9,696 bases of DNA from an uncultured Mycoplasma sp. (GTDB taxonomy: Bacteria; Bacillota_I; Bacilli_A; RF39; UBA660), in contig CANOGG010000026.1 of assembly GCA_947565485.1 (NCBI GenBank), positions 1 to 9,696 on the forward strand. Direction: 5' to 3'. The notes beneath the pieces are model-generated. The model did not search any database. It was not told the DNA's origin and saw nothing but the letters and a program-made list of their open reading frames with translations. Made by a program: the position numbers and the translations under genes. This document shows positions 1 through 7,184 of this stretch, piece after piece (positions within the stretch are counted from its first letter, which is position 1; each line of letters begins with the position of its first letter).

Positions 1-1
1 A

Positions 2-148
2 TATGATGCAGCCCATGCATTTGGTGTTCAATATAAAAACATTGGTATTGGAAATTTTGGAGATGCGTCAATATTTAGTTTTCATGCAACAAAAGTGTTT
101 AACACAATTGAAGGTGGAGGAGTAGCTTATGATGAAGATAAATTAGAA
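2..148 (+). other. DegT/DnrJ/EryC1/StrS aminotransferase active-site fragment
   Basis: The first codons read YDAAHAFG, then GNFGDASIFSFHATK and FNTIEGGGVAY. This is the family pattern: a D in (E/Y)DAAHAFG contacts the PLP ring nitrogen, and the lysine of SFHATK (codon 92-94) is expected to form the Schiff base, followed by the EGG turn. Family members make amino sugars such as those in lipopolysaccharide, capsule or glycoprotein glycans. After about base 145-170 the resemblance stops: the expected NFG-type segment and C-terminal small domain of about 180 residues are absent and surface-protein sequence follows in frame. The half before the window cannot be judged. As it stands the fragment could not be a complete aminotransferase. 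Confidence 0.82.
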
Positions 149-3100
149 ATATATAATAAAGCTTTAGAAAGCCTTAATATCAATTTAGATAGTTATGATT
201 ATATTATCAATTTATATAAAAGAACAAATCGTTCAAGTGCCGAGTGGCATGATCTTGCTGATAAAATCATTGCAGCATATACTTATTATCCAAATGCAAT
301 GTATGATATATTAAAAATTATAAAGCCATATCTTGAAGGAATGGATAGAATAGATATTGATTTAAAAGAACAAGAAGCATTGAAAGCGGGTACAAAGGCA
401 ACAGATGCTGATGTTCTACAATCAGGACCTACTAGAGAAATAGCAAATACTTTACTAGGAAGAGCAAGACAAGAATTAGCATCATTTTCATTTGATGGCG
501 ATAATGCTGGTAAAATAATAATTAATAGTGCTTATGAAGATTATGACTTTAATCTTTCATACAGTATAGATGGTGGTAACACATTCTCTGAAAAAACTAC
601 ATCACATGCTATACAATTAACTCCAGAAGAGATAGCTAGAATTACTGCTGAAAATGATATTATAATTGCGATGGATGGTACCCGCCAAAGATATCGAATA
701 GATATTTCTAAAGGTGTTATTGCAACTAATCTTTATGGAAATGATTTAGAAAATAGAGTTATAGGTATAAATACAACATATGAATGGCGAAATAATGATA
801 ATGAGCTTTGGACATCTTATGCTGTAGCATCTCCAAATAATACTGGAGACAAAACATTGCACGTTAGAGTAGGAGCTCATGGAGTAAATCTTCCGAGTGA
901 TGAATTAACATTTACATTCACTGCAGATAATCAACCTGATACAAGAAAATATGTTCCAGTATCTCATTATAGCATTCACGCTTATTCGACGCAATCAAAA
1001 GATACAGCAAGACCATACTATGCACCTAACGCAATAGATGGAAATGGCAATACTTTCTGGCATACTGATTATGGTCAAAATGTTTTACAACAAAGCGTGA
1101 AGCCATTTATAACTATAAAATTAGATAAATTAAGATTTATATCAGCTGTTGAGTTTAAACAAGTATTAGACCCTAAACGGCCAAGTGACCCAGATTCAAT
1201 AAAAAACGCTCGCATATATGTAAGTGAAGATGGTGAGAATTGGACTTTAGGTGGTCAAATAGAAAATTGTCCGCAAGATAAAGAGTTAAGAGTTGTAGAT
1301 TTTGCTGAAAGTCTATACGGTCAATATGTCAAGATAGAGATGGATACATATAATATGTTTGCTTCTCTAGCATTAGTAAACATATTCCAAGATTTAACTC
1401 AAAACCCAAGACCTACTGGTGGTATTGGTTATAGTACTACTGAACCGACTAAAGAAAATGTAATAGCAAGACTTATTAATGTAAGCGCTGAAAATTATCG
1501 TATAACAAATAATGGTGGCAGCGACACTTATGTCTTTACAGAAGAAGGAGATCATTCATTTACATTTGAATTTATTGATACTGACACTAATAAAACAGGT
1601 ACTGCAACTGCTAGAGTTAATTGGATAGATAGGACAGCACCGACGGCAACTATTAAATACAATATAACTAATCCTACTAATAAAACAGTATATTCAACAT
1701 TAGTACCAAATGAAGAGGTTACTGTAACTAATAATACGAAATTTAGTTTAGATGAAGACGATAATGTTTTAGATGGTGATGGGAATATTCTTGAAAACTA
1801 TACAACTGACGAAAATGGTAATGTAAAAAATCCTGAAGGTTTAGTTGTAGGTAATATTAGTACTTTAATTCATGAATTTTATACAAATGGTGAATTTGTT
1901 TATGAATTTGTTGATAGAGCGGGAAACAAAGGAACAGCGACTGCAAAAGTCACATGGATAGATGAAGAGGCACCGATTCCTACGTTAACTTATGATAAAG
2001 AAACATTAACTAATGAAGATGTAACTGTGACAATTGATTTTAATGAAGAAGCTACAGTTATAAATAATAAGGGAAGTAAGACTTATACATTTAGTAAAAA
2101 TGGAGAATTTACTTTTGAATTTAGAGATGATGCAGGAAATATAGGAAGTATTACAGCAAAAGTTAACTGGATAGATAAAGAAGCTCCACAGGCAAAGCTT
2201 AAGTATGAGAGACAAGGAAATAAAGTTATTGTAAGAGTAGAAGATGCAAGTGAAGAGATAGAATATGTTGATGGTATCGGAGTTTATGAATTTACGAAGA
2301 ATGGTAAATATCCAATAGTTATTAGAGATAAAGCAGGAAATGAGACGACACTTATGGCAGAGATAACAGGTTTAAGTAGTGGTAGTACAGGTGAACCGAC
2401 AAATCCTGATAAGCCAGATGAACCAGACAAGCCTGATGATAATAAACCAGGAGATGATAATAACAAACCTGGTGATAGTGATAAACCAAATGAGAATCCG
2501 GGAAATAATGGAGGAGATACGAATAATAAACCAGATAATAATGGTTCTAGTAACAATGGAAATAATTCGAATAATAATCAAGGTTCTAATAATGGAAATA
2601 ACAACAATAGTAATGGTAATAATAGTGGTAACAATAATGGGTCAGGAAATGGTGGCTCAACGACTACGCCAATAAATAAAGATTATAAGAAATATAATTT
2701 TAAAAATGTAGAGGTAGAAATACCAAGTAGTTTAGTACAAGAGGGAATGGATTTAGTAATAAAAGAGTTTAAGGTAGCAAAAGAACTTGAGGTAATGTTT
2801 GGAGATGCAAGTGAGTATTATGATGTTGCATTTGCTATGCCAACAGGAGAGATAGAATTAAATTCTGATAGTCCACTTCGAGTAAGTATTAAACTTAAGA
2901 GTAATAAAGAGTTTATTGGGGTTTATGAGATAACTGATCAGAATACAATTAAGCCAATAGATTATGTTAAAAATGGACAAACAGTAGAGATAACAACCAA
3001 GAGTTTAGGAAGATATGTAATATCATATAAAGGAATAAAAGCGATAAGTCCAAGTGTAACATTACCAGTTATAAATGAAGATAATAAAAGAGTTAGGATA

Positions 3101-3178
3101 TTTCCATGGGTAATTGGAGCGATGGCTGTTATTAGTCTAGGTGTATTTATCTATATGGTAAAAAATGATAAAGATTAG
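2..3178 (+). CDS. Large membrane-anchored surface protein with an aminotransferase-derived N-terminus (5' end outside window)
   Basis: The frame is open from base 2, so the true start lies upstream; GTG 95 falls inside a conserved motif and is not a believable start. In order: a DegT-type aminotransferase segment (2 to about 150), a helix-rich stretch (about 150-500), a beta module with YSIDGGNTF and EEIARITAEND (about 500-720), a spacer region (about 720-945), an F5/8-type-C/CBM32-like module (about 950-1390; NAIDGNGNTFWHTDYG, IYVSEDGENWTL, YGQYVKIEM), four Ig-like repeats (about 1445-2373), a low-complexity linker, a C-terminal beta domain (about 2680-3045), a hydrophobic segment (about 3101-3160) and a short charged tail KNDKD. 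The modules suggest glycan or host-surface binding outside the cell with a membrane anchor. From memory, such modules follow large secreted enzymes such as M60-like peptidases; no catalytic domain of that kind is visible here. No signal peptide is in the window. It ends at TAG with a back-up TAA five codons later. Confidence 0.8.
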   Translation, partial: YDAAHAFGVQYKNIGIGNFGDASIFSFHATKVFNTIEGGGVAYDEDKLEIYNKALESLNINLDSYDYIINLYKRTNRSSAEWHDLADKIIAAYTYYPNAMYDILKIIKPYLEGMDRIDIDLKEQEALKAGTKATDADVLQSGPTREIANTLLGRARQELASFSFDGDNAGKIIINSAYEDYDFNLSYSIDGGNTFSEKTTSHAIQLTPEEIARITAENDIIIAMDGTRQRYRIDISKGVIATNLYGNDLENRVIGINTTYEWRNNDNELWTSYAVASPNNTGDKTLHVRVGAHGVNLPSDELTFTFTADNQPDTRKYVPVSHYSIHAYSTQSKDTARPYYAPNAIDGNGNTFWHTDYGQNVLQQSVKPFITIKLDKLRFISAVEFKQVLDPKRPSDPDSIKNARIYVSEDGENWTLGGQIENCPQDKELRVVDFAESLYGQYVKIEMDTYNMFASLALVNIFQDLTQNPRPTGGIGYSTTEPTKENVIARLINVSAENYRITNNGGSDTYVFTEEGDHSFTFEFIDTDTNKTGTATARVNWIDRTAPTATIKYNITNPTNKTVYSTLVPNEEVTVTNNTKFSLDEDDNVLDGDGNILENYTTDENGNVKNPEGLVVGNISTLIHEFYTNGEFVYEFVDRAGNKGTATAKVTWIDEEAPIPTLTYDKETLTNEDVTVTIDFNEEATVINNKGSKTYTFSKNGEFTFEFRDDAGNIGSITAKVNWIDKEAPQAKLKYERQGNKVIVRVEDASEEIEYVDGIGVYEFTKNGKYPIVIRDKAGNETTLMAEITGLSSGSTGEPTNPDKPDEPDKPDDNKPGDDNNKPGDSDKPNENPGNNGGDTNNKPDNNGSSNNGNNSNNNQGSNNGNNNNSNGNNSGNNNGSGNGGSTTTPINKDYKKYNFKNVEVEIPSSLVQEGMDLVIKEFKVAKELEVMFGDASEYYDVAFAMPTGEIELNSDSPLRVSIKLKSNKEFIGVYEITDQNTIKPIDYVKNGQTVEITTKSLGRYVISYKGIKAISPSVTLPVINEDNKRVRIFPWVIGAMAVISLGVFIYMVKNDKD
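950..1390 (+). other. F5/8-type-C (discoidin/CBM32-like) module
   Basis: A segment of about 145 residues with the usual order of landmarks: an N-terminal aromatic start, a YAPNAIDGNGNTFWHTDYG core (the family's A-x-D-G-x-x-x-T-x-W pattern), a strand PFITIKLDK, a strand RFISAVEF, then VSEDGENWTLGGQI and YGQYVKIEM near the end. In bacterial surface enzymes such domains bind galactose- or GlcNAc-type sugars. The binding specificity cannot be read from the sequence. Confidence 0.75.
1445..2373 (+). repeat. Four diverged Ig-like repeats in the surface protein
   Basis: Each unit runs through an N-N-x-G/S motif, a YxFTxNGEFxFEFxDxAGN core and an AKVxWIDxxAP end. The ends fall near 1640 (VNWIDRTAP), 1973 (VTWIDEEAP) and 2186 (VNWIDKEAP); the fourth unit ends near 2373 without WID (AEITGL). 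Unit 2 carries an extra Asp/Asn/Gly-rich insert at about 1745-1855. Such stalk repeats are common in secreted proteins of gut Firmicutes and probably hold the binding domain away from the membrane. DNA identity between units is low, so this is an old duplication. Confidence 0.72.
2392..2668 (+). repeat. Low-complexity Pro/Asp/Lys then Asn/Gly/Ser linker
   Basis: This codes first for PDKPDEPDKPDD-type repeats and then for about 60 residues of almost only N, G and S. The DNA is a string of AAT/AAC/GGT/AGT codons. It probably serves as a flexible cell-wall-spanning spacer between the Ig-like stalk and the anchor domain. Open frames on the other strand and in other frames here are composition artefacts. 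Such stretches are prone to length change by slippage and to assembly error. Confidence 0.85.
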
Positions 3179-3195
3179 TTTAAATTAATGTAAAG

Positions 3196-3223
3196 AAGAA
3201 CAGTTTAGTATTGTTCTTTTTTT
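3196..3223 (+). terminator. Rho-independent terminator after the surface-protein gene
   Basis: AAGAACAGT (3196-3204) pairs with ATTGTTCTT (3210-3218), nine pairs with one G-U, around a 5-nt loop, followed by a T run to 3223. It begins 17 nt after the TAG stop. The -35 element of the nfo promoter lies in its 3' arm. Confidence 0.88.
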
Positions 3224-3239
3224 CTATCTCCTTTATACT
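3211..3239 (+). promoter_or_regulatory. Putative sigma-A promoter for nfo, overlapping the upstream terminator
   Basis: TTGTTC (3211-3216), a 17-nt spacer and TATACT (3234-3239). The expected transcription start, about 3246, lies almost at the ribosome binding site, giving a leader of only about 11 nt. The -35 matches the consensus in its TTG half only, so strength is probably moderate. Confidence 0.55.
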
Positions 3240-3256
3240 ATTGGTAGGTGATAAAA

Positions 3257-4162
3257 ATGATAATAGGTTCACATGTTTCGTTTAAGAGTAATCAGTTAGT
3301 GGGAAGTGTTAAAGAAGCTCTTAGTTATGGGGCTAATACGTTTATGTTTTATACGGGAGCACCACAAAATACGATAAGAAAAGGAATAGATGAAGATTTA
3401 AAGTTAGAAGCTTTAAAATTAATGAAAGAAAATAATATAGATATAGAAAATGTAGTATGTCATGCGCCTTATATTGTTAATTTGGCAAATGGGACGGATA
3501 GGTCAAAGTATGAGTTTAGTATTAATTTTTTGAAGCAGGAACTTAAGAGATGTGAGATGCTAGGTGTTAAGTATATGGTACTTCATCCAGGGTCAAGTGT
3601 AGGTTTAGAAAGGGGGGAGGCGATAGATAATATTATTACGGGCTTGAGGGAAATTATTAATAAAGATAATAAGTGTATGGTTTTACTTGAGACAATGGCT
3701 GGTAAGGGAACAGAAGTAGGATGCACTTTAGAAGAAATAAAAACGATAATTGAAGCGGTTAAAGAAGAGGGAGCGATAGGAGTTTGTCTTGATACGTGTC
3801 ACTTAAATGATGCTGGTTATGATATGAGTGATTTTGAGGACTTTTTAGAGGAGTTTGATAAATTGATAGGTTGTCAATATATAAAATGTATTCATATAAA
3901 TGATAGTAAAAATGAGAAGGGAGCGCGAAAAGATAGGCATGAGAATATAGGATATGGGGCAATTGGTTTTGATAATATATTAAAGATTATTAATTCAAAG
4001 AAGTTAAGTGAAGTGCCGAAGATTTTGGAGACGCCATATATTGGAGAGAGTGATGAGGATAAAAAAAGAATATACCCGCCTTATAAGTTTGAGATAGAGA
4101 TGTTAAAGAATGGTGTTTTTAATGAGAATTTAAGGGGAGATATTAGAGAGTTTTATAAGTAA
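3257..4162 (+). CDS. nfo: Deoxyribonuclease IV (AP endonuclease, Nfo family)
   Basis: Endonuclease IV cuts the DNA backbone 5' to abasic sites and removes blocked 3' ends in base-excision repair; it is a cytoplasmic TIM-barrel enzyme with three zinc ions. Counting from ATG 3257, all nine metal ligands known from the E. coli enzyme can be placed: H69 (CHAPY), H110 (LHPG), E145 (LLETMAGKG), D179 and H182 (CLDTCH), H213 (IHINDSKN), D226 and H228 (KDRHENIG) and E258 (LETP). The length of 301 aa is normal for bacteria. ATG 3257 is chosen over GTG 3248 because that GTG lies inside the AGGTGA ribosome binding site, which is spaced correctly for 3257, and because the protein then starts with the typical MIIGSHVS. 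It has its own promoter and a likely terminator, so it appears monocistronic. Nothing suggests inactivation. Confidence 0.97.
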   Translation: MIIGSHVSFKSNQLVGSVKEALSYGANTFMFYTGAPQNTIRKGIDEDLKLEALKLMKENNIDIENVVCHAPYIVNLANGTDRSKYEFSINFLKQELKRCEMLGVKYMVLHPGSSVGLERGEAIDNIITGLREIINKDNKCMVLLETMAGKGTEVGCTLEEIKTIIEAVKEEGAIGVCLDTCHLNDAGYDMSDFEDFLEEFDKLIGCQYIKCIHINDSKNEKGARKDRHENIGYGAIGFDNILKIINSKKLSEVPKILETPYIGESDEDKKRIYPPYKFEIEMLKNGVFNENLRGDIREFYK

Positions 4163-4189
4163 AAGGGAAACGGTAGATTTCTTTTTTTT
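4163..4189 (+). terminator. Likely Rho-independent terminator after nfo
   Basis: AAGGGAAA (4163-4170) can pair with TTTCTTTT (4178-4185) with two G-U pairs around a 7-nt loop, ending in a run of eight T (4182-4189). The stem is weak but sits directly after the nfo stop and before a strong promoter. Confidence 0.6.
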
Positions 4190-4201
4190 GAAGATATTTA
4201 G

Positions 4202-4230
4202 TTGTATTTAAAAAAGCTTTTTGTTATAAT
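4202..4230 (+). promoter_or_regulatory. Strong sigma-A promoter with extended -10
   Basis: TTGTAT (4202-4207), a 17-nt spacer, then TG-T-TATAAT with a perfect -10 at 4225-4230 and the extended -10 TG at 4222-4223. The start would be near 4237, giving a leader of about 25 nt to ATG 4262. The spacer holds a perfect palindrome, AAAAAGCTTTTT (4211-4222). It should drive the unit that ends at the terminator near 7821. Confidence 0.8.
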
Positions 4231-4261
4231 AAAAAGTAATTTCTAGAAAGAGGGTATGGCG

Positions 4262-5557
4262 ATGACTTTAGAGGAATACGATGCGAAGACAACTGCTTGG
4301 AAGATAGAGAGTGAAGCTAAGGACTATTTAGAGTTTAAGAAAATAGATTTATTTAGATTTAATGATATATGTAATTATTGGTGGCAAGAAAAAGGGATAA
4401 ATAACAATCAGAATGAAGAAGTTTTGGATGAGGCTTTAAAGAGACTTGAGAATTTTATTTTTAAAGAATATATAAGTGATGGAGAATATGAGAAGATTAG
4501 AGAGAGTTTAGAAATTTATTTGGGATATATGAAGAGAAAAATGAGGCTTTTAGGTGAGGTTAAATTAGAGTCTTGGGTGACCTATGATTGGGAAAAGAAA
4601 ATAAATTATTTTAAAAAAGTTCAGTCACGATTAGATTATACTTTTAAAAGTTTTTTTCAGGAAGTTTTAAAGGAACTTGGAGCACCTGAGGGATTAAATA
4701 ATGAGGTTTTATTAAGAGAGTTATGGGGGATATTTTCAAGTCTTGGCATTAGTTCTTTAGGAAGAATTTTTTATGAAGTAAGTGATGATAAAGAGAAGTT
4801 AGAAGAGTTAAAACAGACTTTTAAGAAATTATTAAAACAGTATATTAGAATAGAAGATAAAGAATTTGAAGAAGTTCTTAGGGTAGGAACGATTATTAAT
4901 AATGAACTTTTAGGAATTAAGGAAGAAAATATTGAGAGGTATTTTCAAAACTGTTTTAATTTTAATTCTGAAAATGAAATGGGGAGTTGGACATTTAAGT
5001 ATGATAAAAAATATAAAACAATGAGTGTGATAGGAAAAAATAGATATTATGATTTAGAAGATAGGAAGTATTATATATCGGGTTGTGATACAGTTAGTTT
5101 TTATGATAGAGAGGGAGTAATGCAAGGATATTATGAATTTTATGTTAGTGATTGGAATGATAAGATAGATTGGTCTCGGAGGGATAGAGTAGTTAAAGAA
5201 AAGAGATTGGTCAAAGGCTTTAATGGGATGGCACGTTTTACCTTGATTACTCTTGGAGATGTAATAATTGATACAGAGATAGATGAAGTTTATGAGGAAC
5301 ATTTAGTTGAGGGGCTTAGTTTTAGAGAGTATCATTTAAATCCAGGTTTAAGGGAGTATGTTTATTTTGATTATGATGAGATGATGGAAAGGAAGCTTAT
5401 GTTATATTTGAGTCAGAATGGTATTAGGTATATGGTTTTAGCAAATGATGAGAGAATTTCTATGGGGGCAAAAGATTTTAGTGAGGAGAAAATGTTTAGA
5501 GTGATGCAAGACTTGGAAACAGAATATTATCAGGGAAGAAATAGAGGGAGAAAATAA
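4262..5557 (+). CDS. Hypothetical protein, first gene of the 4262-7790 unit
   Basis: A 431-aa protein whose family I do not recognise. ATG 4262 is preferred to ATG 4256 because AGAGGG (4249-4254) is 7 nt from the former and only 1 nt from the latter. There is no signal peptide or membrane segment, so it is probably cytoplasmic. The first ~220 residues are helical and rich in Lys, Glu, Leu and aromatics (YWWQEKG early). The second half changes to beta-like strands with many aromatics (SWTFKYDKKYKTMSVIG, then RKYYISGCDTVSFYDREG), loosely like the hairpins of the next gene. The protein ends in a basic GRNRGRK tail. It ends at TAA, and the next gene starts four bases later. C is very rare in its coding strand. 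It has no broken codons, unlike the next gene. Confidence 0.85.
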   Translation: MTLEEYDAKTTAWKIESEAKDYLEFKKIDLFRFNDICNYWWQEKGINNNQNEEVLDEALKRLENFIFKEYISDGEYEKIRESLEIYLGYMKRKMRLLGEVKLESWVTYDWEKKINYFKKVQSRLDYTFKSFFQEVLKELGAPEGLNNEVLLRELWGIFSSLGISSLGRIFYEVSDDKEKLEELKQTFKKLLKQYIRIEDKEFEEVLRVGTIINNELLGIKEENIERYFQNCFNFNSENEMGSWTFKYDKKYKTMSVIGKNRYYDLEDRKYYISGCDTVSFYDREGVMQGYYEFYVSDWNDKIDWSRRDRVVKEKRLVKGFNGMARFTLITLGDVIIDTEIDEVYEEHLVEGLSFREYHLNPGLREYVYFDYDEMMERKLMLYLSQNGIRYMVLANDERISMGAKDFSEEKMFRVMQDLETEYYQGRNRGRK

Positions 5558-5561
5558 AACA

Positions 5562-5885
5562 ATGAGTAATAGGGAGATTTTGGAATGGGTAGAAATATTA
5601 AAATTTGATTATAAAAAACATGATAGTTTGCAAAGGGCTTTAAAAGAGTTACTAAGTAATGATAATTATATGAATGTTATTAGGGGAAAAGAGACGGATG
5701 TTAAGTATTTAAGAGAAGTGCAAGAAATATATGAGGCATTTAAGAAATTAAAGAGTCTAGAGCTTGAGCAAATTATAAAGGTTATTAAAGAAGAAGCTAA
5801 AGAAGATGAAGTAATAAGTGAGGAGATTTTGGAAGAAGTTATTGCTTTTGATGAGGGAGAAATGCATCTTCTTATGAAAAATTAG
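5562..5885 (+). CDS. Fragment 1 of the interrupted gene: acidic helical N-terminal piece
   Basis: 107 codons from ATG 5562 to TAG 5883-5885. GAGGGAG (5544-5550) is a possible ribosome binding site, though 11 nt away, and lies inside the end of the previous gene. The peptide is nearly all helix-forming, with an E/K-rich middle (EQIIKVIKEEAKEDEVISEE) that could form a coiled coil. It ends ...HLLMKN, and the same frame resumes at once as DDEYQEIDSLDKE. If translation stops here, a small soluble acidic protein would be made. No family is recognised. Confidence 0.6.
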   Translation: MSNREILEWVEILKFDYKKHDSLQRALKELLSNDNYMNVIRGKETDVKYLREVQEIYEAFKKLKSLELEQIIKVIKEEAKEDEVISEEILEEVIAFDEGEMHLLMKN

Positions 5886-5927
5886 GATGATGAATATCAA
5901 GAGATAGATAGTTTAGATAAAGAAGTA

Positions 5928-6473
5928 ATGCTTGATGATAATTTAAGTTTTTTGATGAAAAGAGATGAGAAAAATAGGAAAGTATATCTGTATAATTTTA
6001 AGGGCGAGTTGATATTTAGTTTAGAAGTAGCAGCTTTCTATACTCTAAGAGTGATATCTAAGGGAATTATTAGGTATTATGATGAAAAAAGAGTTTTGTA
6101 TATTGATTATAATGGGAAAGTATTAATGGACAATGATAAGTCATTATATGGAATGAATGTTGATAGGTTGTTAAGCACAAGAGAGTTTACTTATCAAGAC
6201 GCCAAGGATATGTTATGTAGGAGTAAGAGATATGCTTTTTTGAAAGGGTTTAAAGTAGATGAAGTTTATCAGAGGTTTATTAGACTTACAAGTAAGGTAG
6301 GAGTTATAATTTGTAATTATGCTGGAAAGATTATAATAGACACGAGAGAAGCGAGGTATTGTTATGTAGGAAAAATTCCTAAGGAGAGTACTGCTGAGAT
6401 TGTAGAAGTGGGAGTTTTTGATGATGATTTAAATAAAACATATGGTTATTTTGATTTGGGAGAAGAAAAATAG
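5928..6473 (+). CDS. Fragment 2 of the interrupted gene: WG-like beta-hairpin region
   Basis: The frame is open from 5886, just after the first TAG, and the first in-frame ATG is 5928. There is only a weak purine stretch before it, so independent initiation is doubtful and it is better read as the middle of the gene starting at 5562. The 181 residues from 5928 contain at least three hairpin units with a strand-aromatic-x-G-K/E-strand pattern: VYLYNFKGELIFS, VLYIDYNGKVLMD and GVIICNYAGKIIID, and the first half of a fourth (YGYFDLGEEK) cut by TAG 6471. WG repeats of the F-x-G-x-A-x-V...GYID-x-G-K type look similar but normally keep a Trp-Gly pair, which is missing here. Function unknown. Confidence 0.58.
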   Translation: MLDDNLSFLMKRDEKNRKVYLYNFKGELIFSLEVAAFYTLRVISKGIIRYYDEKRVLYIDYNGKVLMDNDKSLYGMNVDRLLSTREFTYQDAKDMLCRSKRYAFLKGFKVDEVYQRFIRLTSKVGVIICNYAGKIIIDTREARYCYVGKIPKESTAEIVEVGVFDDDLNKTYGYFDLGEEK

Positions 6474-7184
6474 ATTGTAGAACCTAAGCATTTATATGTT
6501 CTACCTTGGATATCTTCAGGTTTTTTAATTGATTATCGTGAGGCAGCTTATGTTATAAGGGAAGAAGAGAAAATAAATTTTTATAAAGTAGAGAGACAAA
6601 TAATAAAAGATAAGATAAGAAAAATACTTAATTTAAGATTAAGAGGAGAGTATCGAAATAATTATGAGGGATTTATTGAGTATGTTTTAAAAGAATTTGA
6701 CTGGTTACAAAGGGAAGAGGCCGAGGCGGATGATTTATTTTTTCAGATTGAAAAAGTTAGAAAAATAGATAAGAATACATATTTATTTTGGTCTGGTTGT
6801 AATGTTTATTTAGCTTTTAAAAAGAGACAGGCAAAATGGGAGTATAGGCTTATTGGAGAGTTTTATAAGTTTTCATCTTTAGTTGATAAAAATATAAATA
6901 TGTTAGTTTTTGATGATTGTATCGATGAAGATAGGTATATCAGGGCTTTAGCTGGTTATAAAATTGATAAGGGGAATATGGAGAAAGTGAATATTTTTTC
7001 AGAACTCATGAGAGAGTATAACGAAATTAATACTATTACAAGAGTAGAAATACCAGTTACAAGTTCTTTTAGGCCAGCTTTAAAGGAAGCAAATACTCGT
7101 TCTTTGGGGGAAAGTTCAATGGGTCTTAAAACAGGCAGTAAAGAAGAAATAATAGTTAGAGATACATTTAAGGATTTAGTTTAA
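6474..7184 (+). pseudogene. Fragment 3 of the interrupted gene; no start codon before 6900
   Basis: 236 codons lie between the second TAG and TAA 7182. The first usable start is ATG 6900, without a convincing ribosome binding site, which would give only a 94-aa peptide. The first 142 codons can be made only by reading through the stop. The piece reads IVEPKHLYVLPW at its start, then a charged helical region with EFDWLQREEAEADDLFFQIE, a strand-rich part with YLFWSGCNVYLAFKK, and a Ser/Gly/Lys/Thr-rich end (about 7060-7184) that looks like a linker. No known domain is recognised. Confidence 0.65.

Larger units (their letters stand above)
5562..7184 (+). pseudogene. Interrupted WG-repeat-like hypothetical gene (two in-frame TAG codons)
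   Basis: One frame runs from ATG 5562 to TAA 7182-7184 with TAG at 5883 and 6471 as the only interruptions, about 540 codons. That this was one gene is supported by three points: coding-like composition continues without change across both stops; bases 6474-6899 are open for 142 codons but contain no ATG, GTG or TTG in frame; and a beta-hairpin unit (KTYGYFDLGEEK, stop, IVEPKHLYVLPW) spans the second TAG. The N-terminal ~110 residues are helical and acidic. Later parts carry short units such as VYLYNFKGELIFS, VLYIDYNGKVLMD and GVIICNYAGKIIID that resemble degenerate WG repeats. Function is unknown. It follows the 431-aa gene in the same unit. The following gene at 7185 is in the same frame and may be its C-terminal part. 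Alternatives are sequencing errors, suppression of UAG, or real translation as separate pieces. Confidence 0.72.

Noticed and set aside
95..97. GTG 95 as the start of the long surface-protein frame
   Set aside because: It encodes the residue just after the conserved PLP lysine of the aminotransferase motif, and the frame is open back to base 2, so translation must begin upstream.
2006..2581. Open frames on the minus strand at 2006-2215, 2284-2556 and 2372-2581
   Set aside because: They are antisense to the Ig-like repeats and low-complexity linker; products are compositionally biased and have no ribosome binding sites.
2392..2668. CRISPR-like or minisatellite array
   Set aside because: The periodicity comes from Asn, Gly and Pro codons in a protein linker; there are no uniform repeats or spacers.
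2379..2675. Plus-strand 98-codon frame overlapping the linker
   Set aside because: It is an out-of-frame shadow of the Asn/Gly linker, with a product made mostly of I, M, N and V.
3248..3250. GTG 3248 as the nfo start
   Set aside because: It is part of the AGGTGA ribosome binding site for ATG 3257, and the family begins with MIIGSH.
3759..3962. Minus-strand frame inside nfo
   Set aside because: It is antisense to the conserved metal-binding region of endonuclease IV and has no coding signals.
4256..4258. ATG 4256 as the start of the 431-aa gene
   Set aside because: It lies 1 nt after the Shine-Dalgarno; ATG 4262 has the proper 7-nt spacing.
5054..5302. Minus-strand 82-codon frame inside the 431-aa gene
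   Set aside because: It is a shadow of a purine-rich coding strand without start signals.
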